This document shows positions 44,931 to 55,800 of a stretch of DNA of 64,000 nt, one piece after another; position 1 is the first letter of the stretch, and each line of letters opens with the position of its first letter. A program made the translations under genes and the position numbers. The DNA is taken from positions 806,001 through 870,000 of the forward strand of contig JARKIF010000015.1 in the NCBI GenBank assembly GCA_029378245.1, given 5' to 3'. Under the pieces are notes generated by a model. That model had not been told where the DNA came from, ran no database searches, and saw only the letters and a list, made by a program, of their open reading frames with translations. This stretch comes from Roridomyces roridus. Taxonomy: Eukaryota > Basidiomycota > Agaricomycetes > Agaricales > Mycenaceae.

Positions 44931-46763
44931 AAGCAACTCCTGAACCCGGCGGTTGGCTTCAAAAGTCCAGGTTCAACTTGACCTGCAGAGTGGGAGTCCA
45001 TCACGAAATGTGGAGATTCGTTGCCGAGCATTGCAACGATCGCAATGCGACCAAAATGCCCGGCATGACTAAAATCATGCCGTCTGCTCATCCGGCCTTG
45101 CAATTAACCTCGGGTGCCGAAAAGCTTGGCAGAAGCCGTAGATTGGGCACGTTGGCAGGCCATTGCAATGCCTTGCAAACCTTTCTGTACCAGGCATTCA
45201 TTCCTCATTCCACCTGTATTGCCCTTTTGGATTACTCAATTATCTCATGAATCATGCTCGACACAATACGAAGAATGGCAGAAAAAATGTATTATTATCT
45301 GAAGTACACAATGAAGCAGACATAAAATAGCCTAAGAGAACGACGGGGAGTGCCGGAGGGAGGGGGGAGAGACCAAAGAACTTGTATGTAGCACCAAATG
45401 GAGAAATTGTCGGCTCTTGCAGCTTCTTGATGCAGGTTTCCATGGAGGCCCGACAACGACAACGAACACGAAGACTGGAGAGGACGAGGCTGGACGAGGA
45501 CTTGCGAGGACCGCGGGCAGTCCTGGAAGAGCAACAAGCGGTGCATACAACTGACAGCCATGCAGAGGTCTTGGAATTGCAGAATCAGCCACGACAATCT
45601 TCGGTCTTCCAGGTTACGGGAGCCTTGATAGCTTGAGGCAAGCTTGAAGGGTGCGGCTTCGGCAGGAGGACTTGGCCTGAGGGGCGAGGGTGGTTGGGGG
45701 AGGCTACGCAGGGGAGTGCATGGGTATGGTGGTGGACAGGAAGCAAGAGGCGATGGTTTGCGGCCTTTGGCTGATGAATCTTGATATAGACACAGCAGTG
45801 ATCATAATCACGCCGTGGATGCCCGATCCAATTCACTTGGTGCGGCACGACTTGGTACACCTCGTAGTACCACTCCACGCTACGGGGCAGCTCAGGCTTT
45901 TGAGGTTCTAAGTCTCCGAGGCTCATACTACTCATTTGTGTGGACAGCACAGATTTTCGGCAAGAATTAGTAACAGTCACTCGTGTATACTATATTATTA
46001 TGTAGTCCGCGCCCAAAGGCACATTCATTCTGGCACAGTTTGCAGCAATATGCAATTGGCTGACAAGCCTGCCGATATTCGAGAATCATGCCAGGCACTT
46101 CCGAGGGCATTGCAATGGCAACGGCAGCGTTCCGATCGTATTGGAAGGAAGCATCACGATGTTACGTTTCAGCCGGTATCAGCAAGATTTCCCCGATTTG
46201 CTGATGTCGGATGGGACGGCTAGTGCCGGCAAATTGAGTTGTATGGAAGCGCACAAAGACGTCTGTACGTATCCCGATGGGTGTGAACTCAACATATCAC
46301 GTCAAGCAGCCCATGACGGAGGCTGGAATTTACACGCCTTGAGAGTTGACACCCAATGTTTCGAGTTCACTAGAACCCTGACCAGTACATACATAGCACT
46401 AGTAGTACCGCTGCGTAAGCCCTTATGGCCAGGTACAGCGGAATAGAACTCAAGTTCAAGTTCAAGAGTTCCAAAAATTACTAACGCAAGCGGAAAGCTG
46501 TGAGCATCTCAAGCGTCTCTGATTCGACTTCCGGTCCAACTACATAAAGCCCTACAATCTTTATATTTTAAACGCCAGATAGGTACGCCCGCTGTACTTA
46601 ATACCGGGCCATACTTCCAAAAAGGGATGGTCATGGGGTGCGTGGCCGTGGGAAGCCTAGATCAAGTGGTAAGTAGGGCAGTGCCTGTCAAGATATAAAT
46701 ATTTCTGCCACGTCCGCACCTCCCTTTATCCTTCCCAGTGCCACCCACACCATAACCTACTCA
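44931..46763. other. Region without a confident gene
   Basis: A minus-strand frame at 45585-45980 contains a plausible-looking stretch (SVEWYYEVYQVVPHQVNWIG) but no homology, start context or clear splice partners, so I leave it unassigned. Poly-purine and CA/AC-rich stretches near 45340-45500 give several overlapping low-complexity frames. Confidence 0.3.
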
Positions 46764-48765
46764 ATGTCTTCGACTGCTGAGCCTTCAACTGCTGAGATAC
46801 AGACGGGGACACATTTTCATGTATACGGTGAGCACACTATGGCACAAATCTCGCAGAAATGACTAGTACTTAGCTGGGTTTCAGGTGGCACTGGTGGTCC
46901 CGGTGGTGCAGGTGGCCAACATGGGGGAGAAGGGGGTTCTGGTGAAGGAGGGAGCCTAATTCATGGAAATCAGATTGCCACCTTGAAGTAAATGCCCAAG
47001 TGCTTCTGAAAGAGCCTGATCTCACTGCACACAGTGTTTATTCATACGGCCAAGAACAAAGACAGCAAAGTCAAATTGAACCAATCTGTACATCCCAAAT
47101 GAATATATTTGAGGTATACTGACCAGATATCACAGCTCAGGAACAATGCCACACTGCTCTGGCACTTGTCAGATGCCCTCCAGCCTCTCTGATCTTCCAG
47201 GGACGACAAGAAATTCTTCACAAGATGCAACAGTATTTTGCTCAAGACAACAAGAAAAGAAGGGTCTATGTTCTGCATGGTCTTGGTGGCTCTGGGAAGA
47301 CTCAGATAGCTTTGAAATTCCTTGAGGAAACATCTGATGAGTATGTGTGAAGGAGGCACCTGTTTATGATTGACAACTTTTTCCAGACTTGCCAGGCAAT
47401 TCTTTGTGAATGCCAGTTCCTCTGAAGCTCTGAATACCTCCTTCATGAACATAGCAATTTCTCAGAGGTTTGGCCAAACAGCAGAAGCAGGCTTTCAGTG
47501 GGCATAAAAAGTGGACCCTGCTCTTTGACAATGCAGATGATCCAAAACTGAAATTGTGGCCTTTCTTCCCGCAATGCACCCATGGGAATATTATCATCAC
47601 TTCTCGAAACCCCCAACTGGGTGCCTACAGCCCTGGTGCTCACTGTCAAGTGGGAGACTTGGATGAGGATAATGCTGTTCTGCTTCTTCTCGCAACAGCA
47701 GTCCAGGAGGATACAGATGAAACACGCAAATTGGCCGTGGCCATTGTACAGGTACGTGCCAGGTTCCTCACCAATAATTGCATACCCAATCAGGCTGTCC
47801 AGGAGATCTCATGTCTGCCTCTGGCAATTGTCCATGCTGGGGCCTATATAGCCAAGTTCAAAGGTCTTGTGAAATATCTATCTATTTACAGGCAAAACAA
47901 GGAAGAACTGCTGCGGCGGCACCCAGACCATGCCCATGACAACTATGAGTGGACTGTCTATACAACCTGGCAAATTAGTTACGAAAGACTGAGCCCGGTG
48001 GCTGCCCGTTTTTTGCAACTCTGTGCTTTATTGCACCATAGCAAGATTCCAGAGTCAATATTTTGCAAGGCGACAGAGTGGATGGTGAACAATGAAGGAA
48101 GTGAAACTGGGTCAATGCGGGAAGCCCGAGAATTTCTCCAACACTTTGTCTCGAGTTCAGGAAGTTGGCAGGACCAACATTTTAGGGATACTGTGGCAGA
48201 GATTGAGGAATACTCACTGCTTCAGAGGGATGAAGCGAGCAGCACACTAAGCATGCATCCACTGGTGCATTTGTGGTGCTCAGGCACCCAACCCTATCAA
48301 AGAGAAGCACGGGGATGCATGGTAGATATATTAGGGATGGCAATAGATCCTGGTCCTGGTGCATACTTGATGCGAATTGGGCTGATAGCTCACGTGAAAA
48401 TGCTTGTCCAAGACGACTTGACATTGATAAATTCCGAGTTCTGGAATCAATTTGGACAGATTTATCATGATGGAGGGCAATTTAGGCAAGCAAGAAGAAT
48501 AAATGAACTATGGGTGGAGCAGTGTCAGAAACTTCTTGGTGATGACCATCCTGACACACTGATTGTCATGGCCAACCTTGCAGCCACATACAGTGGGCTG
48601 GGGCGGTACCAAGAGGCAGAGCTGCTCCAAAGTTCTGTCCTTGCACGGCGGCCGAAACTCCTCGGTGATGACCATCCTGACACGCTGAATGCCATGGCCG
48701 ACCTTGCAGCCACATACAGTGAGCTGGGGCGGTTCCAAGAGGCAGAGCCAGTCCAGGCTAAGTAG
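46764..48765 (+). pseudogene. NLR-like protein (Gly-rich N-terminus, NB-ARC, TPR), frameshifted
   Basis: Exon 1 (46764-46827) encodes MSSTAEPSTAEIQTGTHFHV. Exon 2 (from 46885) continues as a glycine-rich run (GGTGGPGGAGGQHGGEGG). An exon from about 47132 gives FQGRQEIL and the Walker A GLGGSGKTQIALKF; later come LLFDNADDPK (Walker B-like), GNIIITSRNP, EISCLPLAIVHAGAYI and a winged-helix-like region (FLQLCALLHH). The C-terminus has two kinesin-light-chain-type TPRs with GDDHPDTLxxMAxLAATYSxL, then a stop at 48765. A 48-bp in-frame intron lies at about 47752-47799. Near 47506 the frame shifts by one base between GFQWA and KKWTLLFDNAD. Fungal NLRs sense non-self or stress. Only two TPRs remain, fewer than usual, so the 3' end may also be truncated. 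Confidence 0.72.
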
Positions 48766-49427
48766 TATATTTGGAGTATATGCAAGTGTGTGTCTATGAG
48801 AGACTCGGGGTGCATCAGGGAAAACCTCCCTTGAACCTCCCTGAGAATTCGAAACTCTTATCAAAATTATTTTGAAGGGCTAATAAGTGTCAGTGCCGGA
48901 ACTCAGAATGTCAAAATTGGCGGGCATCAAACAAAAGAACACTCATTGCCGTCGGAACAGCGCTCGCTCACTGCTTCGCCCACGCACCCAACGCCAACCT
49001 AAACAACGCAGTACTTACCTTCCGCAGCCATGACCTCGCTCAGAATACACTGCCCGCTTTGATCAATCTATGTACCTTTATCGGTAAAACTTTCGATCGG
49101 AAGGAAGGGAATGAAAAGCGCACTTGGGATTTCCGGTAAACTGCGCCGCTGTCAGAGAGACGAACGCGAGTGTGAGGGCAGAGAGGAGGAGAGTGTATGA
49201 CATGTTGCGGCGGACTAGTAACAGCGAGTCTGTCCACAGCTCTTCAATACCTGCACGCAAGAGAATGTGAGCACTTTTGGAGCACTTAGAAGAAAAAGAA
49301 TGTAACCATCATCCACGAAGCGAGATAAATGCCAAACGCATGGGCAAACTCATCCGGATCCGCATATAAGTATACGCCGCCATAATCCCAGAACTCGGGA
49401 TGAATATCGCCGCATAGGACATCCAGA
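48766..49427. other. Intergenic, one terminal-repeat motif
   Basis: Contains TGCATCAGGGAAAACCTCCC near 48812, matching the ends of the 42.7-43.8 kb element. Nothing else recognised. Confidence 0.35.
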
Positions 49428-49450
49428 ATGCACCGTAGGACGAAAACGCC

Positions 49451-50335
49451 GTGGCACCAAAGACATTCCCGCGCGGAAACTCCAACGCCTATCCTCGGAG
49501 AGAAGCTGCTGGGAAAAACGCTCAAATTGATGGAGGATCAGTCTCTGGGGATCCGGATTTCTACGATCTCTTTCCTCCTGTCGTTCCCACCAGCGCTCAC
49601 CACTCACCAGCCTCGACGCAGCTCCCCCCATCGTGTCCACTGATGTACACGACGGCCCAGCCCCAGTCTCAGCACGCACGCCCGTCGCACGAGCACCCGC
49701 CCTCTCCACCGCCACGCGACCTCTCGAGTGACTCACCTTCAGTGACGCCCACACATAGCTCCACGCGTCACCCGACCGTGCCTGCCGCGCCCACATCGTA
49801 CCTTGACTACGTCATCCCGAGTCCGACCAGCATGAACACGTCTCCCAGCGCTCTCCCACCAGTGACCACACCCTCCCCCAATATCATTCACGGACGACAT
49901 GGCCACCAAGCTCTGCGATAGCGTGCGCCGCAAGTGTTTCAATTGTCATACCGTAGAGACTAGTATCTGGCGACGCTCCAAGTTGAGTCCGGGAAAGGTG
50001 GTGCGTATTCTTTTCCATCTCTTGCGTCCTCTTCTTTCGGCTGAACGAGGCGTCGGGGGATGCAGGTGTGCAACAGGTGTCGCCTCTACGAACGCGATTA
50101 TTCTCGGCATAGACCGGTTGCGCAGTCAAGAGCTTGTGCGGACGAGTCTTCTGAGCGTGACGATGGGGTGAGTCAGAACGAGAGTGGGAAGCAGCGGCTG
50201 TCACGAGGCGACGCGGAGGTATCCTTCACGGACGACATGAAAACAGAGCTCTCCGATGGCGTGCGTCGCAGGTGTTTCAATTGCCGGACCATTCCACTCT
50301 GGAGTGTTGGGCAGATTTTTACGGCGGTGGCGGTT
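49451..50335 (+). pseudogene. GATA-type finger gene, second copy, truncated and frameshifted
   Basis: A Pro/Ser-rich N-terminal stretch (49451-49880; SVTPTHSSTRHPTVPAAPTS resembles the 33.2-kb copy) is followed by finger-1 half CFNCHTVETSIWRRSKLSPG (ending ~49996), an intron of about 60 bp, the second half CNRCRLYERDYSRHRP, and an acidic linker. A second finger begins CFNCRT at 50273 but degenerates after six residues. A one-base deletion before MATKLCDSV shifts frame relative to the expected ISFTDDM motif. The finger/intron arrangement is the same as in the five-finger copy, so the two are duplicates. Probably non-functional; if expressed it would make a single-finger protein. Confidence 0.65.
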
Positions 50336-50711
50336 TGAGTAGTGGTTTTCAGGTAGAATGGTCGTCAACCTGCCTACCGTGTGGTTTCGAGACCCAAAAT
50401 GCAACTCACAAGCATTCCATTCAGATCCGTACTAACAAGGAGGTCGAATACTTAGAAGTGCTTAGTCGAGAGTATAAAGCAATCCACACGTTTAATTTAT
50501 GTAATTTACAATATCGAGCACAAAGTACATCGTAGGAGGACTCGACCGAACAAAAGATGCGCGATCATGTTGCCTCCGCATCTACAACGAGTCTCCCCAC
50601 AACGCAACAAGAAGAACGAAGGTTTGATTGATAGCTCCTGCTCGTCGGGGTTAGCAATGTCGAAGCATAAAGGGAGGGAGAATACACACCGAGCAAAAAG
50701 CAGCTCGACGC

Positions 50712-50885
50712 TCAAGCAACGACGCACTGGCCGCTGGTCCCGCCTCCGCCGTCAGCATTGGTGGGGGGAAGGGTGACGTCCTCCTTGGAGACGACGCATT
50801 GGCCGCTGGTGCCTCCGCCACCGTCGGCGTTGGTAGGGGGGAGAGTCTCGTCGGCTTTGGTGGGGATGGTGGTGAAAGTGTCCAT
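50712..50885 (-). CDS. Lipopeptide pheromone-like precursor with two tandem CaaX units
   Basis: A 57-residue frame, ATG at 50885, TGA at 50712. It opens MDTFTTIP, like many basidiomycete pheromone precursors, and ends CVVA, a CaaX box for farnesylation and carboxymethylation. The body is two near-identical units: TLPPTNADGGGGTSGQCVVS, then KEDV, then TLPPTNADGGGGTSGQCVVA. The second is encoded by a ~72-bp DNA repeat with mostly synonymous differences. GGTATAAAAC lies about 60 bp upstream. No intron is needed. Most mushroom precursors hold one mature peptide; multi-copy precursors are known in Rhodosporidium. No STE3 receptor is visible in the window. The alternative is an unrelated prenylated small protein or a chance repeat; homology was not tested. 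Confidence 0.6.
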   Translation of the reverse strand: MDTFTTIPTKADETLPPTNADGGGGTSGQCVVSKEDVTLPPTNADGGGGTSGQCVVA

Positions 50886-50940
50886 GTGTGGGTGTGGGTT
50901 TATCGAGGGATGAACTGGGGTCTGGAGTCGTCGACGCTGG

Positions 50941-50951
50941 GTTTTATACCG
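50941..50951 (-). promoter_or_regulatory. TATA box of the peptide gene
   Basis: GGTATAAAAC on the minus strand, about 57-66 bp before the ATG at 50885. The leader between them is C/A-rich (CACACCCACAC just before the ATG), typical of a strongly transcribed short fungal gene. Confidence 0.55.
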
Positions 50952-50959
50952 TTGAGTTC

Positions 50960-52834
50960 TTTTTGTTTCGCTGAACGAGGAAGGCGATCGCGTTCTGTAT
51001 GCAAAACGAGGGAGAGGGGTAGCAGGAACAACAAGGTTTTGTTTCGCCAATTCAACCTCGCATTCGACTCAACTCAGTCTGCAAGGACAAAACACCTTGT
51101 TCAAACCATTCAGTTACGCCGATTGCCTGTACCTGAATCGATGATCTCGGTTCGTTTCCTGCAGACTCACCTCACTTTCGACGTAGCAACCTAGCAAGGT
51201 TGTATGCATCTCTTCCGAAGAAAAAGAGATGAGGCCAGGATTCTCAAGACTGCTCCGAGTCGGCCTTGCTCCGTTGACGAGACAGGGGCACCTAAATGAA
51301 CGGATCGGCTCATTTAATTTGTGTTGAATGGGACCCACAGAGCCCTCGATCATCAATAAGGTACTTACTCGATCAATTGAAGGCGGAAAAAACGTGGTTC
51401 ACCGGAAGCGAGACGAGACACGAAACACGATCGATTCATGTATTCAATCGCACGCGCGTGGTTGCTGAATGCTTGATGGTCCGAGACAACCTCGTGGCAA
51501 TTTGTCGTACTCGCCGTCCCGCCTCCTCGGATCCCGTTCCACGAAATTGCCGCTCGAAATACCGACGGAAACTGGATGCATGATAGTTGGAACTTAATAG
51601 CGCGGACAGACTCCGAAAACCTACCGCTGTGTTGGCTTCGGAAAATACTGATACCGACGACAAGAAATCGCACAGCGCTTGAAGCGTGCCTGAACTCTGA
51701 TGCTTGTCGTTAGGCTCGTGACCATCCGGTTCTATTACGTGATGAGCAAGCTCGATCACTGAACCGGCTGGGAAACTCGGAGCCGTGACATGGGGGGTAA
51801 CGCGTTGCGTGACAACGACTTAGAAATTTTCGTCGATTGGCCTCCTACTCTCCCTTGTCCCAGCTCCCTAGCTTTACTTGGACCCCATGTACACATTACG
51901 ATTCCTAACTTGATTAGGAATCGTTCTTTATGAACCCCCCCGTTCCATCAAACCATCCTCGATGCCCATTTGGCATGCGGATCATGATCCGGGCTGCCGC
52001 TCATCTCTTAGATCCCCGTATGTACTATGTTCGTGTACTTAGCTCGGCCGGTAGGTAAGTATTCTTTCACAGGTCTGAATACCGAGTAGAAGGTTTTTGA
52101 ATATATGCATAGAATTCAGCGCCAGATACATCCTTGCAGAGTGTGAACGGACAGCACCCGGTCATTCCGAAGTCCGCTTCCAAGTTTGACATTTGACATT
52201 GACATGTGGATGCCGTCCGGCGACAGCCTCGAGAGGTCCACCTACCGTCTGTCTTCCTATTCTCGGGACTCTGTATGTTGCACAAAACCCGCTACTAGTC
52301 CACTGCACATAGCAATAACACGCAAATAACACGCAGAAAAGGCAGGGGGAGGTAGACGATGGATGGCAATCAGCCGGTAAGCAGATGGTTGCCTCGGTAG
52401 CGATTCCGATTCGTATCAGCATCTCTTGCTTTCTCCGCCCATGGTCGTGCTCTGTCTGCTCTGTCTACCTCTCCTGAATCTCTCCGTTATTGGCTTGTGG
52501 GGGCTTTTCTGGGATTCTAGTGGTCACACCCACCTTTCCTTTGCTTTCTCTGCTCATTGGACCTACTCTGCTTTGGTGGATACCGGCATCTCGGGCTCAG
52601 TCTTTGAGAATACTCCGCGTCTCCTCTCGCCACCGTCGGGGGCCTGCATCAGAGTCTCCTCCCTCTTGCCTACGTGCCTTTTATACTCCGGTATGCTGTA
52701 TCATGCTCGTCGCTGTGTGTTCCCAAACTTCTTTTGCAGCACGCGGCGGCGGCGCGTGTGCTGGTTCCCCCGATCTTGGGGCATCTGCCTACATGACAAG
52801 TATGTGTGCCGATCTCTGACGTCTTGAATTCCTG
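50960..52834. other. Region without a confident gene
   Basis: A minus-strand frame at 51436-51759 (107 codons, with LQALCDFLSSVSVFSEANTA and FERQFRGTGSEEAGRRV) looks protein-like but matches no known family. Plus-strand frames at 52426-52830 are hydrophobic and probably non-coding or 5' flank of the Helitron. No Helitron 5' terminus could be fixed. Confidence 0.3.
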
Positions 52835-52870
52835 TTGACCAATTATGATTCAGACGAGGCCGGCGAGCAG

Positions 52871-55800
52871 ATGGTGATTTGCCACTGCATCTGTGAGGGC
52901 ATCCACATATGGGATGGTCAGTTTTGTCCTCTCCCTCTCCTACTTTCATTGATCAAAGCTATCGCAGTTACACAATCTACTAGTCATCCTGGTGCCCTCT
53001 GGGTACCCGTTACTTTGTGCCTTTGCGCAAGCGAGGCTGCCGGAGACGGTATAACGACGATCTTTAACATTGCACCGCACACTTCCGATGGCTGTACCGT
53101 GTTGAACGGTAGAGCTTTTCCGGGTGTTGCTGGGAATATGACGATTATGACTCCCCGCCCTCCTTCGAGTGGCATGCATAGTTCGCCGTTGGTCCATGAC
53201 ACAGTCAACGTGCATAATTCTATTATGAGATCAAATGCATTCGTTGCGAAACCTATGGCAGATGGCCTAGATAGCCCCCATTTTTTCAGAATCCCATGTG
53301 CTCCGGTCACGCTATCATACCGCCATATTTGTTCACTCCTCATTCTTGCTGCGATATTTCTTGGACTCCGTATCACTTGGATTCTACAAAATTCAAAGCT
53401 GTTACCAACTCATGTGATGCCTGTGGATCATGGGCCTGCCCACAACCTTCTGGGAGGCGGCAGACGAGTTCACGGTAAATTTTCAGCCAGCCTAGTTGTT
53501 CCCCACATCATAGATAGTCACGGCATCGAAAACCTCAATCATGGCTCCTTCATGTTTGAAATACAGTGCCTACGGACTGACATTCAGATCCAGCTGGCAA
53601 AAAACCCAAATTTCATTGCTGTGGATATACCTTTGAGTCAAATTCTGAGCCTCTTGACAACCCATGAGTTGTGTCACACTGCTGACCTGCATGGCGTCCA
53701 CCTGTACCAGAAAAATAAACTAGTGGAATCACAGGCAATTGTGAACAACCATTCCTGTGACTCGAGCAATTGTCGATCCCTTGTCTCGATAATGCGGTTC
53801 ATGCAGCCACCGGAGTCGGAAGAGAAGCCAAAAAGAAGAACTGTGCTCTGCACCATGTCCGACACATTCAAACACCACCAGAATGAGCAGAGAGCCAAGG
53901 AGGCTGCTCAACTCAGATATGCACGGCAAAAGGATTTGAATGAATTGTTACCAGCACCATTTCCTCCCGAACCTCTCAAGAAATCAGAACTGCATCGTAT
54001 TCTGACTGGAAGCTGTACTGCATTCCTCCCCGAGAAGTTCGTTGAGGCTGGTTGTGCTGTATGTGGAATGCTTTATCCTTTAACTAAACTTTCGCAGCTC
54101 AGTGATTTTTCTGGGTCATTGGATGTTCTGTGTGCTCAAGGAGTTACCAGAAAGGAGCGATTTCATTGCAGGGACGCAATTGAGGAACTTTCTGGGCCTG
54201 TCCTTGCAGAAGGATGCACACATTTATGTGTTTACTGCGAAGGTTCTCTGGGTTCTCGGACCATCCCCAAGAATGCATTGGCAAACCATGGCTGGTTGGG
54301 ACCCGTTCCGCAAGAGTTGCAAGACTTGAGTTATGCCGAGAGTGTCATGATTGCCAAGATAAGACATAACCGATGTGTTATGCGGGTCAATTCTGGCAGA
54401 GTGCGAATGCATGCCAATGCTATCATGTTTGCTCAGCCGGTTCTGAAAGTTTACTTGAAGTTACCTCCCTCAAAACAGGAGATGAGTGAGATCCTGGCTT
54501 TTGTGTTCACCGGCTCTGCAGCCCCAACTCAGGAGGATTTTGATCGAACTCCAATGCTGGTCCGCAGAGATAAAGTTGCAGCGGCGTTGAACTGGTTGAA
54601 ATTGAATCATGAGGGCTACGCAGACCTTGAAATATCTGAGGAAAATCTGTTGTCATACAAGCATCATGATATTCCTGTCACAGTCGATTACAGAAGAACC
54701 AATGCAGATCCAGAGGACTCCATCCCAGCCGTTGCCCGAAGTGTTCACGATGACAATGAAGAACACGGAACCTCAGAAGGTCCTTGCTCATTTGCAGTTC
54801 ATGGTTTGACTGGGGCCGAATACTCTACGGCCACGATGGACACAATCAAAGCTGTGGCACTCCAGCATCTCACGAGACAAGGAAGCATGCTGGGTATTGG
54901 ACGCAGCGACGTGCCAGAGTCCATGTATGAAAATGTTGAAGCATATCCTGGAATGTTTCCTTGGTTATTCCCGTATGGTAAAGGTGGAATTGGCCATCCC
55001 AGCCACAAATATAAGACTTCAGATCTTAGCCGTAAAGGAAATTTACTGATGTACCACGATAAGCGTTTCCAGACCGATATGTACTTCCCCATGATTGCAT
55101 TCAACCATGAGCAACTAAGAGGGTCATCAGTCGGTAGCAAAGCTTTTGTTAAGCGTTCACATTTTCCTGATGTTGCACGAAGATTGCGCAGAATAGATCA
55201 CCAGGTGTCGGGCAATATTGCTGACCGCCTTGTTGAAGGCCTCCATGTTCGGCCCGAGACTGACAAGGAGAAAGACTGTTTTGACCTCATGCATGATCTT
55301 GATGGAATTGGAGCCTATGTACCTGGTTCTGCGACAAGCAAACGGCATATGCGGAACGAAATCTGGTCCAGCACAGCCTTTATGGGGGCTCCAAGCTGGT
55401 TTGTAACCATGTCCTGGAATGACAGTGGTCATCCCCTTGCACTGTATTATGCCCAGGAGGATACCCTCTTTAGACCTGAGATAAAATCTGCTGATGAGCG
55501 CTACAGATTGATGTCTAAAAATCCTGTCGCAGCTGCACGATTTTTTCATTATATGATGGAGGTATTCATTGAAGAAATTTTGTGTTGGAAAAAGGAGGAC
55601 GCTGGTGCATTCGGTCACACTGGGGGCTTCTATGCAGTTGTTGAACAGCAAGGCCGGCTGACACTTCACTCACATTGTTTAATCTGGGTGAAAAATGCAC
55701 TGTCACCCCAAGATATCCGAGACAGGTTAACAGCTGAAGATAGCATTTTTACAATGAGGCTCATGGCATATCTCGAGTCAACCCATCAAGGTAAATTCAA

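Noticed and set aside
47042..47452. Minus-strand 136-codon frame (MFMKEVFRASEELAF...)
   Set aside because: It overlaps the plus-strand NB-ARC exons, which carry Walker A and recognised motifs; the antisense product has no homology.
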